A stretch of 64,000 nucleotides of DNA from Limanda limanda (taxonomy: Eukaryota; Chordata; Actinopteri; Pleuronectiformes; Pleuronectidae): the NCBI RefSeq assembly GCF_963576545.1, contig NC_083651.1:11949886-12013885 (forward strand), read 5' to 3'. The notes under the pieces were generated by a model. The model was not told the origin of the DNA. It did no database searches and saw only the letters and a program-made list of their open reading frames with translations. The position numbers were made by a program, and so were the translations under genes. Positions 35,840 through 47,826 of this stretch are shown piece by piece. The stretch's first letter is position 1; each line of letters starts with the position of its first letter.

Positions 35840-36008
35840 TGTGGCAGGACAAGGAAAGGCAGAGACGCAGGTACTGCTTACTGTTGTTTAATCAGTAGTC
35901 AGGAAGAACAGGCACATGTTCCCCATACGGGAAGTATATATAGCTACAGACTTTACATTTCCCATCGACCCACTGGGTGAGAGGACACACCCATGAGTGC
36001 ACGCCACA
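35840..36008 (-). repeat. 5' LTR of the retrotransposon
   Basis: This 169-bp terminal repeat is identical by eye to 31661-31829. It has a perfect 6-bp terminal inverted repeat, TGTGGC/GCCACA. On the minus strand it carries a TATATATA box (35942-35935) followed about 43 bases later by an ATTAAA poly(A) signal (35892-35887), so the transcription start and R region should fall between and just after them. It is short compared with many gypsy LTRs. As the upstream copy it should act as promoter; the boundaries are fixed by the adjoining AGCT target duplication and by the primer binding site one base inside. Confidence 0.95.
35935..35942 (-). promoter_or_regulatory. TATA box in the 5' LTR
   Basis: TATATATA lies about 67 bases inside the LTR's 5' edge on the coding strand. 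It is the only strong TATA-like sequence in the LTR and sits upstream of the ATTAAA signal, as expected for a U3 promoter. The start site is predicted about 25-30 bases downstream, near 35905-35910; that figure is inferred from usual TATA spacing. Confidence 0.7.
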
Positions 36009-36012
36009 AGCT
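36009..36012. repeat. Target-site duplication, right copy (AGCT)
   Basis: AGCT directly follows the right LTR and pairs with 31657-31660. The pre-insertion locus would have read through a single AGCT. Confidence 0.85.
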
Positions 36013-36419
36013 CTGTATTTTTCAATAAAGGGGAACAACTGCAAGAGCTTTTAATAAAGTTTGAATGTGTATGTCATATAAAAATAAACACAAATTCTTA
36101 TTCAACATACCATACTTATCCCTAGAAACATTCCTATGAGTCTCTTTCAAAAACAAAGAAGTTGAACCAGATCACACCGAGTTCAGAGGCATTGAAGCGT
36201 AAAGAATAAATGCCTCCTTGTTGGTTTCTATTCACTAAATATGTCTGTCTTCCTGAACTCATTAGAAATGCGACAAATGATTGGCTCAGTTAAAACAATA
36301 AATTAGCGATAACGACCTGTGGATTAATCTTTTCTGCTTGAACAGCCTAACGGTTGTACCTGTCGTGCTGCTGTTTCTCCCACCGTGGCTCTGCTGCGGA
36401 AACGCTCTCTAACGGCACC

Positions 36420-36441
36420 GGGGCCGGGGCAGGGGCCGGGG
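36420..36441 (+). other. Four-tract G-quadruplex motif
   Basis: Four GGGG tracts at 36420-36423, 36426-36429, 36432-36435 and 36438-36441 are separated by two-base loops CC, CA and CC. This is an ideal G-quadruplex pattern made of GGGGCC/GGGGCA units. Confidence 0.9.
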
Positions 36442-37639
36442 CAGGTAGGCCCTTTGACTGACAGGCCGATTTGCTGCCTTCTCCGATGCTGTTCCTCTCC
36501 ACCAAACCGAGAAAATTAGATCTAGAGTCGCTGTGCTATTGTCAATCAGACGCCTCTGTTGCTTCTATTAAGCTGCAGCAGCTGATTTTGTGTTTGCATA
36601 TGTTTATGTGCTGGCATAGGTTAGCGCAATTCAAGTGTGTGTTCGTTTTTGTCCCGCGCTCAGAAAAATCGAGTGCAGTGACCTGCAAAAGGCGAAATCA
36701 TAATCTCACTATGCAGTCTGGAGCAGGGGAGGGGGGGGGTGTTGGCCAGCTCACAACGCTGCTAATGTAATGGAGGCTGATTCTGATTGGGAGGTGAGGT
36801 GAAGAAATCCCTCTGAGAATCCCTGTTGTGGTATATCAGTGGGGAAACGAGGGGGAGCAGATTCTCAACAGTCAGCCTCAGCTGATGGACCTACTCACCG
36901 GCTCATAACCTAACATGGCTCCTTGCCTCATTGGCTCTGCAGCGCAGCATATCATGACCAAGCACCAACTATGTGTGCATGTGTGAGGGAGCATTTTAAT
37001 TCTGATTGCTGTTTGCGTATGACAGTAGACTGTGAGTGTGCGGGCGCTTGATCTACTCAGTGATGCTCTGCCAGGGAGATTCGTCTCATAGCCCATCCAG
37101 ATACAGTCATTACAGTTTGCAGCGGGAAAAAAAACTCCAGCACTCTGCTGCAAAACAGAGCAGCCGAGCTCTGACCCAGATCCCAGACGATGGAGGTTCT
37201 TCATCTTCTCTCTCTCTCTCTCTTTTTAGAACAAAGGCTCATCTAGCCCTCTGATATGTGCCTTCATACCACTCGTTTGTGTATTTCCTCCATTTTCTAC
37301 TATTTCAGTGCTTTGGGTTTTGGAGCTAAAATCCCTCAAGTTGGAGAGGATGCTCTCCTGAGCCCAACTGATGAAAGGGCGCTATCTGGTTTTAGCACGC
37401 TCCCCAATTAGGAAAAAGCACAAGGCAGAACTAACAAATACAGTTTGTTGTTGGGTCGCCAGACAAGAGCGTCTTCAGCAGATCCTCGGTTGACATGAGC
37501 TTCCTCATCACTCAAACTTCTATAACTTTTTCCTCCTTTGTTTATGCAACCTTGTACACTTCTGCCATCTTATTTCTCAACGTACCAAATGATATCAACC
37601 TTTTTAGACGGGCCTGTACCTCACTATGCGTCATTCTCC

Positions 37640-38110
37640 CAAGATTCATCTACTTTCATGGGAAATTAAATTAACATAAAATCAATTAATGCATTAATTA
37701 GCCTTCTTTAATTACACTAACTGGAGTATAGTTTTTGATTTCAATTAATTATTCCATAATTAATAGGCTGTAATTAGTGTGGCTGATATCAACATTAAAT
37801 GGCACGATAATCCCGCTGCGTGAGGTGGACATCTGAAGCTCATTAACAATTTGCTGGACCAATAGGAGGTCTGGTGACTCCCTGAGCAGCCAATAGTGCG
37901 ACGGGAGGATCCACTTTGAGATTAGCCTCTAATAAGGATCATGTCCTCTCAGTTTGCATACAGTCTGCTGTGTATTGATTTCTAACAGGTTAATTATGGG
38001 ATGATTTTGCTCCAAGGTTTGTCAATTTTATTTATTTTCAGCCAATCGTGCCTATTGTCGCTCATTCAAATAAATATACAAATATGATTAACAGCCACAG
38101 TGCGTGCCTG
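37640..38110. promoter_or_regulatory. Candidate conserved enhancer rich in TAAT cores
   Basis: The stretch is complex, non-repetitive sequence with many homeodomain cores (TTAATTA, ATTAATTA, TAATTAG) between 37670 and 37780 and again near 37990. It has two same-strand CCAAT boxes at 37859-37863 and 37890-37894, 31 bases apart. No frame or splice signal suggests coding. Conservation cannot be tested here, so this is inference from motif density. Confidence 0.4.
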
Positions 38111-38559
38111 GGTTTTGGTTTTCAGAGTAGCATCAAAATAAATCTGAAGTAACACTTCAATTATTTTTTTAAAGCAACGTTAGTTTTGACTTTTTAATTA
38201 ACTTGAATTTGATTTATTTAATTCCTTACTTTCTCAGAGACACGTTTACAGGAAAACACTTTTCTCGTAAACAGACCAGTGCTGCGTTTGTTATTAATCT
38301 TTCTTTGGTGTTTAATCTTTCTCCTGTTTTTGAAAAATCGATTTAATAAAGCGAGCGATGGTGTCCTGCTCTTCAATGCCGCCAGAATAGGAGGGTGTCT
38401 CTCTCTCTTCCATCGTCTCTCTCACCCCCTCGCTCACTCACTCACAGTCTCTCTTATCTAGCGGCTGGGACCACAGCTCAAGGTGATACGGCAGCTAATT
38501 AGCAGAATTATCAGTGACCCCGTTAACAAGACCGTCATTTAAACCTGTTCTTCTCCTCT

Positions 38560-38720
38560 GAGAGTCCAGAAAAAGAGAGGGAGATAGAGAGAGGTGGAGG
38601 AGGGAATGAGAGAGAGAAAGAATGAGCAAACAACAGAGACACATAAGCACAGATAGAGAGAGAGGGAGGGGAGAGAGACCAAACGATGACCGGGAGAAAA
38701 CAGACAGAGAGAGATGTGAA
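38560..38720. repeat. Purine-rich GA simple-sequence region
   Basis: The plus strand is strongly G+A, with GAGA runs broken by short AT or C-containing stretches. Apparent Ser/Leu-rich frames on the minus strand come from this composition. Confidence 0.8.
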
Positions 38721-41597
38721 ATCAGCGCATGCATGGAAATTTGATGGATGGCACGAGGAGGCCGAGGAGAGACAAATGTGGCAAGGTGTGAAAACGGCAG
38801 CAGTGAATTGACATTTGAGAGGTTGAATAGCGCACAAAGAGGACGGAGGGGTGGCGCGGCACCGCACAGGAAACAGAGCCGGTTTGGAGTTGATGGCTTA
38901 ATCTGGGAGAGCATTTTTCGAGGAAAAGGAGCAGAGGAGTAATGGGAAAAAAAAGAGAATGAATAGGCCGGAGAAATGATTTGAGTGTAAATGAGGATGG
39001 ACAAGCGTGCTCCTCCTGCTCTGTCCTCGCCCCTGAGTCTCTGACAGCCCACAGCATACAGATGGCACTGCTAATTACACACTGCTAAGGGAGAGGGGCA
39101 GCTCCTTCCTCCTCATACTGCACAATCAGATCTAGATGATGTGATGGCTGTGTGTGTGGGTGTGTGTGTGTGTGTCTGTGGTTGTGCAGTTTCCTCAACT
39201 GTCTTGCTGACACGTGTCTTTATCAGTTGCTAAAATTGTCTCCCACATATCTCCATGACAAAGGAAGCACCTTTTAAGATGACTGCCACAGTTGGACATC
39301 TCATTAGTGACCAAAAAGATGAGAGAGACGAACACACTCACAACTGCACGTCGACTTTCGCATTGCACAAAACTTGATGTGTGTGTTACAAATAATTGAC
39401 AGGCATGGTAGAATAATTCATGGCAGCTGTAAAGCTTGCTTTCAGGAACTGATAAGCAGAATCAAAGTTTTTGGGGATTTCGTCTCCTTAAGATTTAATC
39501 CCTGGCTGATTTGACAGAACAGTTCAATAAAACAACAAACACTGATTGAGCAGCTAGTAACACAACAGAGGAGCAACCGGTGTATCTGTTTACAGAGCAG
39601 CCAAACCCACTCTTTAATTAAAAAGTCTGTTCCTAATGAAAACTGCCCACATGATCTGGTTGTCCTGCTTTATTGGAAGTGTGCAGTCTACAGATCATCT
39701 AAAAATTTAAATGTTATGGATAAACAGCGTTGGCTCCAAACTGCTCCTGTGGTTTAATCCAAGTGAACGTTAGCCCTGGGATTTTTTTTGGGCCTAAATG
39801 GCCGTTGTTATCCTCCTCATAGTTACTGCTGCAGTTTTCTTCCGTTGTTTCTTTTACGATTGAAGAAATGGTCCCCAGTTACTTACAATTGTGTTGGATT
39901 TGGCTGCAACGCTGTTAACCCATGAAACTGGGAAGAGTTCTGTGGACTCAAACATTTCACCCAACCCTCCTTTGGCATAGTTTTGGGTAGATAATGAGTA
40001 CATTTACATTTTTTGGTGAACTATCCCTTTATGGCTCATTTATACTGCCTAAATATACGATTTAACCAACCCTGATTTTAAGAAGTACATACACTAGAGG
40101 GCAGCACAAAGTTTCTGAAAACGACAAAGGTGGCGACAGTGGAGGAGATAAAGTTAAGAAAGAGGCGAAAGCTGTTGTTGCACCTTTTGTTCCAACTTAT
40201 CAACTCAAATCCTTTCCTCAAAAAGTTCTGCCATTTTTAAAACGTATTCCTCGTGTCACATTTAAATCTGGCTGGAACTGTTGGCAACACTGCCCCATAC
40301 AGTCTCCGGTGGCACTGCACCATTTCATCTGTTTTGTCAGCATCCCTAAGCTTTCAGAAGACAAAATCATTGATATACAAACAGACTTATCAGCTCCTTT
40401 TTGTTCCATTCCTCCCCGCAAAAAGTAAAACATGCTGGTAATAAATGACTGTGGACTTGTTTAACAGGTAGATTTTTGATAAATGATTGTAGCTGAAATT
40501 AGTTCTATATAAAATAAAAGTAAAATAAGAGTTCTGAGCGACTGCTTCACAGTATAAAAACCACCAATGTTGGGCATGTTTGTAATTTGACGCAGCAACA
40601 GAAGAAAATGTCCTGTTTGCGTATATCAGTAACTTAATATATGCATGATGCAGCTGTATAAGTGTGAACAGTGAGACTGATGTCAACAAGATTAAAAAGA
40701 GTAAAGCTGGATTACAAACATTCATTATTTCCTGTGAATCCCCCGTGTGAAGGAGGCAAATTGAGTCAATCTGGAAATCACAGTCTCCACAGCTAACAAT
40801 GAGAACTAATGCATAGAGAGAGGTAAACACAAAAAGTAAAGACATTTGTTGAAAAATGTTTGAGCATAAATAAAATCAGAACCAGGGAGCGATGTTGGAA
40901 ACATCATCAGGATTGTAACTTAAATGAAAATACAATTTCAGAGCCCGTCTGTGACCAAAGAAACACAAAACAAAACCGTATCTTTTAAAATGAAAACACA
41001 ATGATTGAAAAGACAAGAATCTTCGGAAAGTTGTGCAACTAGACTAAAACAATGACAAAGAGAAAACTCTGAGGGCGAAGGCTGAGTATCAAACACAAAT
41101 TATTCATGTACCAGTAACCCACTTAGTTGTGTAACACCAGTGATTATGTATGCATAATTGTGCTTATCTAGAGCTGAGGGAAGTCGACAATGTTTACTGT
41201 GAGAGAGCTGATGCTGGGTGAGAGGATGCTGTCGGTTTATTCCCAATCACATTTTCACAGCTAATTCCCACATAGACTCAACCTGAGAAGATACTCTGAA
41301 GTAGGATACGTGGAAAGAGAACAATAGTACCGACAAATTACATAAGTGAAAATAATTTCAACTGTTCAGAATCGAATAATTGACGTTTAGAATTATTAAT
41401 CATCAATCAGCAGTGATGGATGTATTTGTTCTTTGTTTGACATTTGCATTCAACACAGAAGATGCAATATTTGTAGTTGCTGTCTTTAAAGACTTATTAC
41501 ACACGATTCAGCCCTTGTCATTGGACTTTGTGGCCTTTTGATTTCTTTGTAGATCTTTTGTTGGACCATGGACCCGAACACACGTACATAAGTGTAT

Positions 41598-41730
41598 CAG
41601 TGGCAAACCTTCACCTCCCGTTCACTTCTGTGCAAGCGAGGAGGTGAATAAAACATTTGCTTCCTTTCAACTTTCAGCTTTAGTGAACTTTGATCCTTGA
41701 TATTTGCTTCACATTCATGCATGTGTGACT
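41598..41730 (+). repeat. Dispersed repeat family 1, copy b
   Basis: This pairs with 343-466 over about 125 bases with small gaps. No coding capacity or terminal repeats were seen. Confidence 0.6.
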
Positions 41731-42080
41731 GTGCCCTCTACGTGTTTTTGGACTTTGGTCTCGTCTGCCTTGCGTTGTTGTTTTTTGGAATTTGTGTCTC
41801 AGTTGTTTGTCCTTTGAGTTTATTACCTCCTCTTTTATTTTTAACATACCACTTCAATTCTTGTCTATCTGCCTCCCTGACATGTGTGATCCCCCCAGTG
41901 ACAGTGTGTGATGCAAATGGAAAAGTACTGATTGTCCCAACTGATCTTCTAATATACTGACTATCAACGGTTATCAACCAGCTAGTTATTTAATAGAGCT
42001 AAATTTTATTTATATTATTGTTATCTTTCACCGCTATCTGATTATTAATAAGGAAAGAAGCCATTGAATTGTAGTGTGAA

Positions 42081-42302
42081 GCGGATCATGGGCCGGATCC
42101 AGGATTTTTTATATCACTTTCGCATTTTTTCCTGATCTTTGAATATATTCCTTGATTTCTTAGAGAAAAATTCGTTGATCTTGTTAAATGAACGAACATG
42201 TTTAGGGGACTAATGTTTTTCTGTGGTGCAGATCTAAATAAAAATCTGGATCAACTTTTGGGCCTTGGTATAGATATGCACTTTACTGATAGCCATTCCA
42301 GT
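42081..42302 (+). repeat. Dispersed repeat family 6, copy b (right part)
   Basis: It contains GGATCCAGGATTTTTTATA, TTTCTTAGAGAAAAATTCGT, TTTAGGGGACTAATG and GGTGCAGATCTAAATAAAAA, ending like copy a at 27839. The left half is missing. Confidence 0.5.
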
Positions 42303-45300
42303 TATATGAGGTCTGCCCTAACCCTTTTTCTTTTACGAAACCCATAACAACCTTGAGAATATGAAATGACTAGCTGGGCCCTTATAAGGTGTGTTATTAA
42401 ATGTGCTATTGCTTCTGTTTTTTTTTTTTCAAAGAACGAGAGATATACATGCATAAAATAATCTTGTTTATACAGCAAATGACCCTGGCAAATTCAAGTT
42501 GTTAATGCTGATTAATTTGTGATTATCTGCTTATTATTAAATCAAAAATATTCCTCTTCTGAATGAATCATTATATGTGGTTGACTCTGATGTGTATGTT
42601 TTCCTCACTTGGGTAAATTTACCAAAGGGTTAATCACCAGGGGCATAGAGGTACATTCCTGCTAGACATTAAAGTGAACAGTGGGGAAGGTGATAAATTG
42701 CCTGGGGTAAAGTGGGAGCTGGTACTCAGGAAAAAAAAAAGGCTGAATGGAGAAGTGGAGCTCATAATGATAATGGGAATTGCGGATATAGTACGGGGGG
42801 GGGGGGGGTGGACTGGGAGCTGGAGTGAAGATAGAGGGATGGTGGTGAGTGGGATGTGCAGTGGTTCTAATGAAGGCAGTAGTGTGTGTGAACTGCAGGG
42901 AGAGCTGGGGGGGGGGGGGTGTTGTGCTCAGAACCTTGGTGAGAAGGCCGTCACGTGTGAGCCAGTCAGGCTTCATCAGTCAACACCACCTCCACGTGCA
43001 CAGCGCACGTACGAAGTCCACCAGGGGAAATTAGTCTCGGACTTGCCTCCATTGTTTTTTTTCCCCTCTCTTTACCTGTTCCCCACATTTCCTGTGTCGA
43101 TTTCTGCTGTTCAGTTCGAAGGTGTTTAGAAACCACAGTGGAGCCATGAGGAGTTGACTGAGTGTGTTATCGTGAAGGAAGTAAACAGTGTCCTGAAGTT
43201 CACCAGCAGGTTTTTAGCCCCGACATCTAGTGACATTTAAGATAAGAGGTGCAGTCTTCATCAAAGAAGTGCATGAGGTGAAATCTGAACCGAATATCAA
43301 CCCTGATATAACGTTTGATCCTTGGTCTGTGTTTGTACTTTGATAAGTAAAAGCTCTGAGTTTGGGAGTATGTGGTGTTGAGGAACCATAACGTGCTGTC
43401 TTCAGATCATTTCTGATCATTCACAAAATCAATAAAACACAACTACAGGTCACTGCAGACTCTCTTTGTTACTGTACTTAAAACATCTGAGCGGTAAATG
43501 GAAAAACATGAAAGCATCTATAATTATATTTATGCAGCACAATGTGTTACTCAAAGAACAGGGTGAAAATACACGTGACATGTGTGTGTCAGAAGACAAA
43601 GCGGTTTGAAAGGATTCGATCCCAGTGATGAGACATGAAACTTAATGGAGCCTCTGATCTGAGCCATTAGCTGTTTTCAGACGTGACCGCCGGGTAAAAT
43701 CCAAAGAATTGGCTATGGAGTTTATCCCAGAGTTTTCCTTTCACACATGCACAACACAACAGGAGGATCTCTGCACAGAGGTGTTCACAACAGCAACCAA
43801 TCCCCCCCCCCACTCAACAGCTTTGTGTTCATTACTTTGTGCTGACCCCAACGAGTTGAAGCCAGATGATATTTATTTACAGTGAGGTTCCCAGGGAAAA
43901 TAACAGCTTGGTCACACTGTCAAGGCAAACCCACACTAATACACAAATAGCGTCCACCAGTACACACGGTCACCCAACACACATGTAAACATCAGCCTTT
44001 GTTATGACTTTTTATGGATTTTGAAATTAGATTTTCTTCACATTAACAGAATAGATCAAAACAAACATATGTTAAGACAGATGTAAAGGTGTATACCACA
44101 ATAACAAATGCAAAAATATAATTTAAATAAAGAGTACATGGAATGTGTCACATGAACAAATCAGACATACAAGTTAGCACTAGATACGACAAAGCCCTCT
44201 CACAACCATATGGAATCACTACAAAACATAATGAGGGAGTTGTGATTGGGTTATTGACTAACAAAGTTTTGAGGTTTGGATTAATGGACCAACCAAAATT
44301 ATCAAAATTTGATCCAAACCTTTGTGTTCCCCTAAAACTGGCAAAGCTGGGGTTTTTGGTTCCAAACCTGACCAAAAATTACCCATAATGTTTGCACTTA
44401 ACAAAACAGACTCATTATTCAAATGTGATTTGTAACACCCTTGGAAAGAACAGATAAATGTCGACCTGATAAAAGGACCATCAAAAGCTTGCCCTTTAAG
44501 ACATGACATTCAATTAATGAGTCAGTGATAATAAGTTTCATTTGGAAGATTTGTCTAAAACTCAAGAATGCTCTTTACAACTGCAACTGTCAGTAAATTA
44601 TCATCAGCCTACAACGTTATCCCACAAAATTCAGCTTTTATGAAGCCAGAGAATGTTACTCAGTTAAATTAGAATGTTTATTATGTCTATTTTAGTACTT
44701 ATGATATAGTGTGTATATTTGTGTGCAGTTGTTGCTTGACTGCATTTGCAAGTGTGATCAAGTGTACATACACGTGCGTGTGTAGTTTTTTTAGGTGCAT
44801 GCATTTTATGTCCCCCCCCCCCCGACCTGTCATCTCATCCCATAGCGTGCATGTAACTCTGTGAGGCAAACCCACGACATCCTTGAAAGAACCAAGTTGT
44901 TGTGCCCAAGCTGGAGCTTCTGAGTATAAAAAAAACATGTCTAAACAGGTTTCACATTTTTTAAGCTGAAGCAATAAATCTGCACCTGCCTCCACCTACC
45001 TTCCATCTGAGGGCTGTGGATACAGATGTGAGATGCTTTCAGTTTACTGTGAGTGTTTTGGATCAAAGAAAATGATGCAGGGGTTTATTCTTCTCTCTCT
45101 TATGATCAGATATACATGGGTTCGCCCTCTTACTGTACACTGCCTACAGGGAGACCACATGACCACAACTGATGAAACAGGTTGTAACACGTTGTTCCCG
45201 ACACATCAGTGACGTTCACACAGCAGCGTAAACATGTTTTTATCATCGGGTGGAAGGTGGCCCCTGAAATAAAAGATATTTAGAGAAATTAAACATTTAT

Positions 45301-46857
45301 TTACACAGACAATGGAAATGGATCAATTCTGTGTGACGCAGTAACCAGAGAATAAATCCTATTGTGCAGCCGATCCTTTGTATCTTTCTTTTATTCGTGC
45401 ATAAAGGGAATATCTCACGTAGTATATTTATCCTTCGATTTCATATTTAGACCAAACACTGCTGTGCTCACGCTGTTAATCAGTACCTACCTCTGTAAGA
45501 ATACCGCACTGTAGTTTAAGATATTTGCCTCTAGTACGGATGAACCAGGCAAACTGCTGAGAGCAAGCTGCGTTTTCTTCACCACCAGATACAGGGAATT
45601 TAAATATGAAATGTCTAAGGAATAATGCTGCCCTACTGTACTCAGTTTATTCACGGGTATATCTTTATTGTTTAAAACGAAAAAAGCGACAAAAAAGGCA
45701 GAAAACTGAAACTGTCACCCACAGTCATAGATGTCCCTCAGCCACAACCACTTCTTCCAAGTTGGGTACAGTTTCTCAGGCTGAACCATAGTGGTGGCAT
45801 AATGTTTTCCTCCAATGTTACTTCTGCGTGTTTGTCATATAAAAATCCAACTTCTAAGCCACAGGGGTGTCTTATGCAGGCCAGACAGAGAGTGTGTGTG
45901 ACCTAAACATTTTATGGTCTCAACAGTGTAAATTCACAACCCTCCTTGTCCTCATGCTGAAGCTCAATCCTCTGCTGTCCTCCGTCCGACTCCCCCCAGA
46001 GCAGTGTACACAAGTCGTGGAGAAACACACACACACTGCTTAGACTGGGGAGAGGTCATTGTCGTACACTGTGTGCGTTTGAAGGTGTGGATTTATTTAT
46101 TTAGTCGGACATTTGTGTGAGTGTGTGTCTCATCTTGTCTGACTATAAGAGGTAGTTTACCGCACTGCTGCACCACCAACAGATGGCCATTACCATACTG
46201 TAGCAAACTCAACACAGCACAGGGACCTTTCTCGTTTTCAGCAGCGAAACCTCAGCCACTTGACAACACTGTGCCCTGAGCATTTCCTTACACCCATAAT
46301 GAAATATGCTCAGCCCTTAACAGTCAAAAGATAAGTTTAAAGCGCTCAACTATTTATGAGCCAACACAGCGTTACAGGGATTTTCGGGCCTGTTCCTCAG
46401 CAAAACACTTCCACAGCCTCAAAGCTGTCAGGAGAAATGTATCTCTGAAATGGAAATGAAGGGACAGCCCTTTTAAAAGCACATATGCGTCTCTTTTCAT
46501 CCGCTCTCATCTGATATGAACAGTTGGGTGAAACTCTCTCTTCTTGCTTTCAGATTCAGAGAGATTCAGAGAGAGGGAGGAAAAGAGGCGAGAGAAGAAT
46601 GGGTGCGGAATACACGCTTCGATAAAAAAGCTCCGACCCCTGGAAGTTTGTGTCGCGGAAAACAATTTTCCGTCTTATTATTTACTTTCGGAAGCACCGA
46701 TGCAAAAGTATGATAAGATATTGTTATTTGATTTGTGTGGCCGCTTGTGTGTGAGTTGTCAATTATTCTCAACATGGCCCCTCACAATCATTCTTTAAAG
46801 GAGCCATTGGCATCAAGAACTCTGGGCGGGTGACCAGGCCACAGATGGTGGCGCGTG
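42303..46857. other. Non-coding region with long G and C runs
   Basis: Contains G14 (42795-42808), G13 (42907-42919), the family 4 copy, a 10-bp inverted repeat (44272-44281 with 44312-44321) and C12 (44812-44823). No gene seen. Confidence 0.55.
43669..43870 (+). repeat. Dispersed repeat family 4, copy b
   Basis: It begins AGCTGTTTTCAGACGTGA and contains TTCACACATGCACAACACAACAG-like sequence, then a C10 run (43802-43811) and CAGCTTTGTGTTC. It corresponds to 19855-19990. Confidence 0.55.
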
Positions 46858-47004
<147 letters not shown>

Positions 47005-47671
47005 AAATGCCTGAAGGACACACTCCGCAGGCACCATATGACTCACTTTTTGCTCTCCGGACTTAAATCACAAAACTACTGACAGGACAACAATGTGAGC
47101 CTTTGTGCTAAACTAAAACACTTCATCACTTCACCTCCCTAATCTTGAGTGAGCTCTCAGTGATTAGCTCTCACCTCTAAGAGCCTGTTTTGCATTGACA
47201 AAACATTTTCTGGGTCATAGCATTAACACCACGGAGCAAAAGCTCACTTAATTCTTAAAAAAATTACTTATACATTTCCTCTCAAAGGAATAGTCTGTGA
47301 TTTAGGGAAATAGGCTTTTTTAGTTTTAGACTGAGGGTAAAATACTTGTTGATGATCAACTGTTTCCCAGATGACAGACAGTGCAGTGTGAAAAATACGT
47401 AGTAGTTATCCGAGGCAACATGAAGGACGCAAAGCTAAATCCAAAATTCCCGATACTAAAGTTGCCTTGCACAATTTTCCGACAAACAAACAAGGATTGG
47501 GTTAATATTGAGTGCTACTCATCAAAATGGATTGTATGTCTGTATTCTAGACATATACAAACATGATGGACACATTTCCTTATTAATAAAAAAACATTTA
47601 TTTATTTTATTAGATAGCAGTGCTTGGTGCATTGCTGCCACAAACTATCAGACTTTTTTATGACCCACGAC

Positions 47672-47826
47672 CTGTGTCCCAATTCAGGGTCCCCATCCTT
47701 TGTAGGACCCAGTCCAGGCAGCCGGCCACAGCTGCGTCCTTCATTTGTCGGAATGCATTTGAAGGAGCTTACGAATTGGGATGGTCAAGTTGCCCCGCTG
47801 TGACGCAATCGCTCTTCCTCTGAAAG
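47672..47826 (+). repeat. Dispersed repeat family 5, copy b
   Basis: This is the second copy of the family at 17959-18130, in the same orientation, ending near GACGCAATCGCTCTTCCTCTG. Confidence 0.6.

Larger units (their letters stand above)
31661..36008 (-). mobile_element. Complete Ty3/gypsy LTR retrotransposon, CsRn1-like, apparently intact
   Basis: The element is bounded by two 169-bp direct repeats that start TGTGGC and end GCCACA, with AGCT on both outer sides. On the minus strand it reads 5' LTR, primer binding site, gag, -1 frameshift signal, pol (protease, RT, RNase H, integrase), G-run polypurine tract, 3' LTR. Integrase downstream of RNase H is the Ty3/gypsy order. The CHCC Gag finger and Trp-type primer site are features I associate with the CsRn1/Kabuki clade; that placement is inference. 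Both long frames are free of stops and the LTRs match at every base by eye, so insertion must be recent. Its interior is visibly GC-richer than the AT-rich flanks. No env-like frame is present: only about 50 bases separate the pol stop from the 3' LTR. It lies 56 bp beyond a dispersed repeat ending near 31604. Confidence 0.95.
36013..41597. other. Non-coding region right of the retrotransposon
   Basis: Holds the G-quadruplex motif, the candidate enhancer, the GA-rich tract and a GT repeat near 39151-39175. The longest minus-strand frame, 151 codons at 40390-40845, is hydrophobic and AT-driven, with no domain I recognise. Confidence 0.55.

Noticed and set aside
35905..35930. Steroid-receptor or p53-like palindrome in the LTR (GAACA...TGTTC)
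   Set aside because: The half-sites are six bases apart instead of three for a receptor element, and the p53 pattern has mismatches.
38495..39052. 185-codon minus-strand Ser/Leu-rich frame
   Set aside because: Created by the GA-rich tract; no domain and strongly biased composition.
40390..40845. 151-codon hydrophobic minus-strand frame
   Set aside because: AT-rich, no recognisable family, and no splice or promoter context; chance is more likely.
42674..43129. 151-codon plus-strand Gly-rich frame
   Set aside because: Driven by the G14 and G13 runs.
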